Part shown: positions 58,982 to 64,000 of the stretch, in pieces
Numbering within the stretch: the stretch's first letter is position 1
Layout of the letters: each line of letters starts with the position of its first letter
NCBI GenBank assembly: GCA_963748295.1
Contig: CAVVIH010000006.1
Coordinates: 930,001 to 994,000 of the forward strand
Reading direction: 5' to 3'
From: CAVVIH01 sp963748295
GTDB taxonomy: Bacteria > Acidobacteriota > Vicinamibacteria > Vicinamibacterales > 2-12-FULL-66-21
DNA length: 64,000 bases
The notes under the pieces: model-generated
Told to the model about the DNA's origin: nothing
Databases searched by the model: none
The model's input: the letters and a program-made list of their open reading frames with translations, nothing else
Program-made: the position numbers and the translations under genes

Positions 58982-59616
58982 CGCGCCCGCGGCAGCGGCT
59001 GCAGCTTCGGCGGACGCTGTCCGTGGCGGATGGCGCCGGCAACCGGCAGGTAGCGCAGCTCCTCGCCGGCGGTGACACACCGCAGCATCAGCCCGCCGCG
59101 ACTCATGTCGCCGCGGCCGACGAAGTCGGCCGGAAACAGCAGCCGCTCGCCGAAGATGCCGAGCAGGACGTCGACATACTTCGGCGACGCGATGCTGCCG
59201 AGCAGCACGACGTCGCAGTCCGCGCCGATATCGGCGGCGAGCGCGTGCGCGCTGCGCTCGAGCGGCCGCCGGTAGCTTGGATTGTCCGGCGCCACGTCAA
59301 CCCGCGCGAAGCCGCGGATCCCGGCGAGCGTGACCGGCGTTTCCGGCGTGCGCAGCCCGGCGCTCGGCGTGATGATGAACACGCCGGCGCCCGAGATCTC
59401 CGACAGCGGATCCGCGGGCCGCGCAAACGCGCGCGCGTACGCCAGCTTGCCGCGGAAATACAGGCCGCTCAAGAAACTGAAGACGTCGCCGATCGGCGCG
59501 CCGTCGCTCCCCCGCAGCTGGACCGCGAGATCGAACGTCGCTTTGCCGGACATCACGATCTGTCCCCTGCGGCCTGAACAGTTCGCCGGGGACAGGAGGA
59601 ACACCTGATGGCGCAT
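58978..59616 (-). CDS. Conserved hypothetical protein coupled to the LigD-type polymerase
   Basis: 212 aa from ATG 59616 (MRHQVFLLSPANCSG). Notable blocks: IGDVFSFLSGLYFRGKLAYARAFA, RPLERSAHALAADIG, VVLLGSIASPKYVDVLLGIFG, and FPADFVGRGDMSRGGLMLRC. I recognise it as a widespread conserved protein without a named function; no nucleotide-binding P-loop is seen. The four-base overlap with the polymerase gene suggests joint expression and perhaps a DNA-related role, which is inference. Confidence 0.75.
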   Translation of the reverse strand: MRHQVFLLSPANCSGRRGQIVMSGKATFDLAVQLRGSDGAPIGDVFSFLSGLYFRGKLAYARAFARPADPLSEISGAGVFIITPSAGLRTPETPVTLAGIRGFARVDVAPDNPSYRRPLERSAHALAADIGADCDVVLLGSIASPKYVDVLLGIFGERLLFPADFVGRGDMSRGGLMLRCVTAGEELRYLPVAGAIRHGQRPPKLQPLPRAR

Positions 59617-59630
59617 CGAGGAGACAAGGA

Positions 59631-59780
59631 TATCAACTCCCAAAAAACCCAACTCCCAAAAAAGCCAAATCCAAATCCCAACTCCCGAGTTTCACTTCTC
59701 AAGTCGCAAGAAACAGAAGCCCAGGAAAGGAATTGGGAGTTGGTCTTTTTGGGAGTTGGGAATTGGTCTTTTGGGAGTTG
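59631..59780. repeat. CAACTCCCAA repeat element, copy 2
   Basis: Same architecture as the element at 35.8 kb: TATCAACTCCCAA units, a core CAAGAAACAGAAGCCCAGGAAA, then inverted TTGGGAGTTGG units. It separates the hypothetical gene from padR and its right end contributes the TTGACA box of the padR promoter. Confidence 0.75.
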
Positions 59781-59816
59781 ACATTTATCCATTATGGATA
59801 TATCCATTTAGGATAT
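59778..59816 (+). promoter_or_regulatory. padR promoter with overlapping palindromic operators
   Basis: TTGACA (59778-59783) followed after 17 bases by TATCCA. Two palindromes cover the -10 region and start codon: TATCCAT-T-ATGGATA (59786-59800) and ATATCC-ATTTA-GGATAT (59800-59816). This fits autorepression by PadR. Confidence 0.6.
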
Positions 59817-60150
59817 GAAACGACGCGAACGCCGCCCGCTCAAGCCCGCCGTGTTCCACATCCTGCTGGCGCTCGCCGGCGAGGAGCGGCACGGGCTCGG
59901 CATCGCGGACGAGATCGAGGAGGCCACCGGCGGCGTCGTGCGCCTGGGCCCGGGGACGCTGTATCGGTCCTTGAAGCAGATGGCGGCGGACGGGCTGATC
60001 CGCGAACTGCGGATGCGCGACGCCGATGTCGATCCGCGGCGGCGATACTACGCGCTGACGGACGCCGGCCGCGACGCGCTCGAAACGGACGCGATCAGGT
60101 ACGACCGCCTCTCACGCCTCGCGCGCAAGCGCGGCGTGCTTCCGGCCTGA
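59815..60150 (+). CDS. PadR-family transcriptional regulator
   Basis: 111-aa winged-helix protein: LKPAVFHILLALAGEERHGLGIADEIEEATGG and VRLGPGTLYRSLKQMAADGLI are the PadR DNA-binding core, with RRRYYALTDAGRDAL as the wing. A short C-terminal helix would allow dimerisation. Placed four bases before the orphan permease, the standard arrangement in Acidobacteriota, so it probably represses that gene and itself. Confidence 0.93.
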   Translation: MKRRERRPLKPAVFHILLALAGEERHGLGIADEIEEATGGVVRLGPGTLYRSLKQMAADGLIRELRMRDADVDPRRRYYALTDAGRDALETDAIRYDRLSRLARKRGVLPA

Positions 60151-60154
60151 AGCC

Positions 60155-62866
60155 GTGAACCCGATGCTGAGACTTCTGCTCGCCTGCTGTCCGGCCGCGT
60201 TCCGGGAGACCTACACCCGCGACATCGAGGAGCTCTTCGAGGCACGCCGCGCGCGTCTGCGCGGCCGGCCGATGCGCCTGCTGTGGCTCTGGCTGACCAC
60301 GGCCGGCGACCTGTTTCTCACCGCTGGTGCGGAATGGCGAGGCGCGCTCGCCGGCCATCGCGCCGGCGTCCGGCTCGAGGATTCTCCAGGGAGACTGCCA
60401 ATGACGGATCGTCTGATGCTCGATGTTCGCGACGCCGGCCGCCACCTCGCTGCGGCGCCCGGCTTTACCGTCGCCGCGGTCGTCATCCTCGCGCTGGGGA
60501 TCGGCAGCAGCACGGCCATCTTCAGCGCCGTCGACGCCTTCGCGCTGCGCAGCCGGCCCTTTGCGCGCCCGACCGAGCTCGTCAACATCTATCAGGACTC
60601 GGACGACGGAAGGCCCGAATCGAATTCGTATCCGACCTACGTCGACGTGTCGCAATACACCGATTTGTTCAGCGGCGTCGGAGCGGTCATGCCGGAAGGC
60701 AACGGCACGCTGCTGACGGATTCGGGCGACGCTGATTTCGTCCAGATCGAGTTCGCGACCTCGTCGTATTTCCCCGTTCTCGGACTCCAGCCGCGCCTGG
60801 GCCGATGGTTCACATCGGACGAGGATCGGCCCGGCGTCCCGCCGGCTGCAGTTCTCACGCACGCCGCCTGGCAGCGGCGCTTCGGCTCCGATCCGGGAGT
60901 CATCGGGCGGACGATCCGCGTCAGCGGCGCAGCGGTCACCATCGTCGGCGTCGGCCCCGTCAGGCACAACGGATTCGTCGCCGGACTCGCCAGCGACTTC
61001 TGGATGTCGATCTCGGCGCTCGGTCCGGTGGGCGGCGCGTTCCGCGGCGCCACGCTGACGCGGCGAGACGATCACTGGTTCCAGATCGTCGCCCGCCTCG
61101 CGCCGGGCCGGACCGCGCCGGAAGCGCAATCGGCGATGAACGTGCTCGCCGAGCGCATCGGCCGCGAATTCCCCGACAGTGACCGCGGCCGCAAGATGAC
61201 CGTAATGAGCGCGGCGGACGTGCGCGTCCATCCGGAGATCGACGCGATGATCTACCCGACCGCGGGCCTCAATCTCCTTCTCACCGCGCTGCTGCTGGCG
61301 ATCGTCTGCAGCAATCTCGCGAACCTGATGCTGGCACGGGGATCGACGCGGACGCGCGAGCTGGCCGTGCGCCTGGCGATCGGGGCGACGCGCGCCCAGA
61401 TCATCCGCGCGCTCGTCGTCGAAAGCGTGCTGTTGGCACTCGCGGGCGGCGCGGTCGGCCTGGCGCTCGCCTGGTGGGCGATTGGCCTCATCGACAACGT
61501 GGAGCTGCCGCTGGCGCTGCCAGTGAAAGCATTCATCACGCTCGACTACCGGGTCGCCGCATTCGCAATCGGTGTTTCCCTGCTCAGCGGCCTTGCGTTC
61601 GGCCTGCTGCCGGCGATCCGCAATTCGCGCCGGGATCTCTCCGACACGCTCAAGATCGACAGCCGCGCGGCGCGCGGCGCGCTTCGCGTGGCGGATCTCC
61701 GCGGGCTGCTGATCGTCGTCCAGATTGCGATCTCGCTGGCGCTGATCGCATGCGGCGGCATCCTGCTGCGCAGCATGCTGAATGCGATGCGCGTCGATCT
61801 CGGGTTCGATCCGAGGTCGGTCGTCGCGGTGACGGTCGACCCGATGCAGGCGGGCCGCAGCGCGCAGCAGGCCATGCAGACGCTGCTCGATCTGCGCGAG
61901 CGTGCGGCATCGCATCCCGGGGTCGAGTTCGCGGCGCTGGCGACGCGAGCGCCGGTGACACCGTTCGGTCCGTCCAACACGATCGTGCTCGACGAACACG
62001 CGATTCATCGCACCGAGAGCGGCACCGTCGAGGTCGCCTCCGCGGGTGTCACGCCGGACTATTTCAGGGCGCTGCGCATCGCGATCCTGTACGGCCGCGA
62101 GTTCACACCGGCCGACCGCACGGGCGCCGATCGCGTCGCGATCGTCAGCGAGGCGATGGCCCGGCGCTTCTGGGGAACCTCGGACGTCGTCGGACGCCGC
62201 TACCGCCACGGCGGCAGCGACACGCCGTGGGTCACGATCGTCGGCGTCGCGCGCGACGTGCCGATCGTGTCTCCCGGGGAAACGCCGCGTCCGTTCGTCT
62301 ACCGCCCGTTCGCGCAGGGAGGATTCGGCCGTGCGGCGCTGGTCATCCGCGGCATTGGTGAGCCCGCCGCGCTCATAGCCGCGGTACGCCAGGAGGTGCG
62401 TGCCGTCGACCCGCTGATTCCGCTCATGCAACCGGCGCCGATGCAGGCGCACATCGATCGGTCGCTGGCGGCGCCGCGCGCGGCCGCGCGCCTGCTGACC
62501 GCGCTCGGCCTGATGGCGGTTCTGCTCGCGTGTGTGGGGATCTATTCGGTCGTGGCCTTCAGCGTCGCGCGACGGCGGAACGAAATGGGCGTGCGGATGG
62601 CCCTCGGCGCCACGGCGCCGCAGGTCGTGCGGATGGTCGTCCGCGAGATGGCGCAGCTCGTCACAATCGGCGTCGCAGCGGGGCTCGCGCTCGCGGCATT
62701 CATCGCGCCGGCGCTACGGAGCCTGCTGATCGGCATTCAACCGCTCGACGCGCGGACGTTCGCCGTAGTGACTGCGGGAGTCGCAGCCGTGGCTCTGATC
62801 ACCGCCTGGCTGCCGGCCCGGCGCGCCGCGGAAGCCAATCCGGCCGCGGTGCTGCGCGCGGAATGA
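60155..62866 (+). CDS. Acidobacterial-type duplicated orphan ABC permease (ADOP, MacB/FtsX family)
   Basis: 903 aa. Residues 1-80 carry an N-terminal module (LLLACCPAAFRETYTRDIEELF) specific to PadR-linked permeases. Two MacB-periplasmic/FtsX units follow: the first from AAPGFTVAAVVILALGIGSSTAIFSAV with its FtsX helices LNLLLTALLLAIVCSNLANLML, and the second ending in LMAVLLACVGIYSVVAFSVARRRNEMGVRMALGA. There is no ATPase beside it, hence orphan. Transport substrate or signalling role is unknown. Start GTG 60155. Confidence 0.92.
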   Translation: MNPMLRLLLACCPAAFRETYTRDIEELFEARRARLRGRPMRLLWLWLTTAGDLFLTAGAEWRGALAGHRAGVRLEDSPGRLPMTDRLMLDVRDAGRHLAAAPGFTVAAVVILALGIGSSTAIFSAVDAFALRSRPFARPTELVNIYQDSDDGRPESNSYPTYVDVSQYTDLFSGVGAVMPEGNGTLLTDSGDADFVQIEFATSSYFPVLGLQPRLGRWFTSDEDRPGVPPAAVLTHAAWQRRFGSDPGVIGRTIRVSGAAVTIVGVGPVRHNGFVAGLASDFWMSISALGPVGGAFRGATLTRRDDHWFQIVARLAPGRTAPEAQSAMNVLAERIGREFPDSDRGRKMTVMSAADVRVHPEIDAMIYPTAGLNLLLTALLLAIVCSNLANLMLARGSTRTRELAVRLAIGATRAQIIRALVVESVLLALAGGAVGLALAWWAIGLIDNVELPLALPVKAFITLDYRVAAFAIGVSLLSGLAFGLLPAIRNSRRDLSDTLKIDSRAARGALRVADLRGLLIVVQIAISLALIACGGILLRSMLNAMRVDLGFDPRSVVAVTVDPMQAGRSAQQAMQTLLDLRERAASHPGVEFAALATRAPVTPFGPSNTIVLDEHAIHRTESGTVEVASAGVTPDYFRALRIAILYGREFTPADRTGADRVAIVSEAMARRFWGTSDVVGRRYRHGGSDTPWVTIVGVARDVPIVSPGETPRPFVYRPFAQGGFGRAALVIRGIGEPAALIAAVRQEVRAVDPLIPLMQPAPMQAHIDRSLAAPRAAARLLTALGLMAVLLACVGIYSVVAFSVARRRNEMGVRMALGATAPQVVRMVVREMAQLVTIGVAAGLALAAFIAPALRSLLIGIQPLDARTFAVVTAGVAAVALITAWLPARRAAEANPAAVLRAE

Positions 62867-63075
62867 GGACGCGGATTTCACGGAGCTCTTTCACGGAACG
62901 CGGATTTTCGCGGATTTCTTTCACGGAACGCGGATTTTCGCGGATCTTTTCACGGAACGCGGATTCTCGCGGATTTCTCACGGAACGCAGATTCTCGCGG
63001 ATCTCTCTCACGGAACGCGATTTTTGCGGATCTCTCTCTCACACTGGACGCTGATTTTTGCGGATCAGATGGGGA
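62867..63075. repeat. TTTCACGGAACGCGGATT tandem repeat array
   Basis: About six copies of a 29-31 base unit TTTCACGGAACGCGGATTTTCGCGGAT, increasingly diverged to the right (ACTGGACGCTGATTTTTGCGGAT). Non-coding, immediately after the permease stop. Confidence 0.8.
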
Positions 63076-63386
63076 ATGTATTTGAACAAGGAGATCCGTG
63101 TTGATCGGCGTCTTGTATCAGCGTCGATCCGCGTCTCGTTATTACCGTCGATCCGCGTTAGCACGGAGCACTCAGTCAGCGGGACGCCGATTGGCGCGGA
63201 TAATCCCCAATCACTGGACGCAGAATCCGACACGAATGTGTCCGATGATCCAGGCAGGCCTGAAGGCCTGCGCTACGGCAGCCGGCCGTGCGTCCGTCCG
63301 CTCCAAAATGCGCGTGAACACTGGGTCGCCGTTCCGCGTGAAAACCGCGTCAGGAAGAGAGAATCCGCGTCCCCTTGACCAGCCTG
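63076..63386. other. Non-coding region with scattered ATCCGCG motifs
   Basis: About 310 bases without a believable gene. CGTCGATCCGCGT occurs twice near 63122 and 63146, and a REP-like GGCAGGCCTGAAGGCCTGCGCTACG unit lies at 63253-63277. An open frame exists but its translation is made of repeat-derived residues. Confidence 0.65.
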
Positions 63387-63510
63387 GATCCGCGTGAATC
63401 CGCGTTTCGTCGATTGACTAGATCCGCGTGAACCCGCGTTTCGTCGATTAACTAGATCCGCGTGAATCCGCGTTTCGTCGATTAACTAGATCCGCGTGAA
63501 CCCGCGTCTC
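63387..63510. repeat. 34-bp tandem repeat array
   Basis: Unit GATCCGCGTGAATCCGCGTT plus TCGTCGATTAACTA begins at 63387, 63421, 63455 and 63489 (the last partial), an exact 34-base period with one or two substitutions per copy. Confidence 0.85.
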
Positions 63511-63543
63511 TCGTTATCAGCGTCGATCCGCGCCTCGCATCCA

Positions 63544-64000
63544 TCACCAGATGCGCACCCGCACGCCGCCCGTCACGCTCGAGTGCGAAAAGCCCACGTC
63601 TTCGATCGGCGTCACGAACTGGTACTGGCCGACCGCGCTGACGAACGAGGTAATCGGCACTTCGAGGCCGATGAGGCCCTGCACGGTGAAGCTCTGCGAG
63701 CTGAAGCGGTTGTCGAACGTCTGACATGAAGTCGGCTGGCAATCGGTCGCGGATTGCGCGAACCGGCGGTCGTATACCAGAAAGCCGAACCCGCCGCCGC
63801 CGGTAATCGTCACCCGATCGATGAACCCTCGCGCGAGCCAGTTCACGCCTGCTGTCTTCACGGCATACGTGGTGCTCGACTCGAACCGCGCGCCACGCTC
63901 CTGGGTCTTTTTCCGCCACTGATCGAAAAAACCCTCGAGTAGAAAATGGCGCGAGACCGTTGCCCGCACGGCAAGCTGCCACTCGGGCGCGTTGAAGTCG
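63544..64000 (-). CDS. Outer-membrane beta-barrel protein, C-terminal part (5' end outside window)
   Basis: The frame is open to the right edge, so only about 152 C-terminal residues are seen. Alternating-hydrophobicity strands such as LAVRATVSRHFLLEGFFDQW, VTITGGGGFGFLVYDRRF, SFTVQGLIGLEVPITSFVSAVGQY and a C-terminal SVTGGVRVRIW ending in Trp fit a beta-barrel inserted by BAM. Two Cys (DCQPTSCQTF) may form a loop disulfide. Specific function unknown. Confidence 0.65.
   Translation of the reverse strand, partial: DFNAPEWQLAVRATVSRHFLLEGFFDQWRKKTQERGARFESSTTYAVKTAGVNWLARGFIDRVTITGGGGFGFLVYDRRFAQSATDCQPTSCQTFDNRFSSQSFTVQGLIGLEVPITSFVSAVGQYQFVTPIEDVGFSHSSVTGGVRVRIW

Noticed and set aside
63058..63378. 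106-aa open frame in the repeat region
   Set aside because: Composition reflects the ATCCGCG repeats (IRVDRR, VSLLPSIRV) and there is no ribosome site or family match.
63387..63510. 34-bp tandem array as a CRISPR
   Set aside because: The units are directly adjacent without unique spacers, and no cas gene is near.

Overview
The window is a 64 kb piece of a GC-rich bacterial chromosome. Gene content points to Acidobacteriota, probably the Vicinamibacteria lineage: a PadR regulator paired with a large MacB/FtsX-type orphan permease, a GldA/GldF/GldG/DUF4340 transport cluster, large S9 and M14 peptidases, a PVM/ACI-like microcompartment operon and a GlgE-TreS-TreYZ operon. This assignment is inferred from families and layout; no rRNA or other marker was compared.

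Layout. 1-2.8 kb: pyrD (cut by the left edge), pyrF, pal and a methyltransferase. 2.85-6.2 kb (minus): a LysW-family carrier, LarE and a GT-C glycosyltransferase, all overlapping. 6.4-9.8 kb: a REC-PilZ protein, then a zinc/cadmium P-type ATPase with its SmtB-type repressor and a perfect palindromic operator. 10-16.2 kb: an ABC/GldG/DUF4340 operon ending in a PBP4-type peptidase. 16.1-18.7 kb (minus): queE, queC and an alanyl-tRNA editing protein. 18.8-20.1 kb: an ArsC-like protein whose first redox Cys codon is an in-frame UGA followed by a SECIS-like hairpin (probable selenoprotein), then a DUF72 protein.

33.8-20.0 kb (minus) is one long co-directional run: tilS, ftsH, folP, cdaA, cdaR, glmM, pdxJ, a TPR protein, a YHS/TRASH-like protein, a class II aldolase, one BMC-H and three BMC-P shell proteins, a 70-aa protein with an encapsulation-peptide-like helix and a Cys/His tail, a D-2-hydroxyacid dehydrogenase, nth and a cyclophilin. 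It combines c-di-AMP and cell-wall precursor genes with a compact microcompartment locus. 34-41 kb holds a CAU tRNA, a methyltransferase, a deoxyhypusine-synthase-like protein, queA, an AI-2E-family exporter and an M14 peptidase. 42.2-54.5 kb is a tight operon glgX-glgE-treS/mak-treZ-treY, covering the TreS-Mak-GlgE route to alpha-glucan and the TreYZ route from alpha-glucan to trehalose. 54.5-64 kb holds a SWIB protein, an S9 peptidase, a LigD-type polymerase with a conserved partner, PadR plus the orphan permease, and the C-terminal end of an outer-membrane beta-barrel protein.

Two cross-cutting points. First, at least ten genes (glycosyltransferase, DUF72, cyclophilin, nth, dehydrogenase, TPR, glmM, cdaR, ftsH, M14) carry single-base frame breaks that would be repaired by one inserted or deleted base, mostly between 19.6 and 32.3 kb. 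Sequence or assembly indels are the simplest explanation. Second, intergenic space is rich in short repeat families (ATCCGCG-type, CAACTCCCAA-type, REP-like GGCAGGCCTGAAGGCCTGC, long nested palindromes), and two of these lie inside coding sequence.
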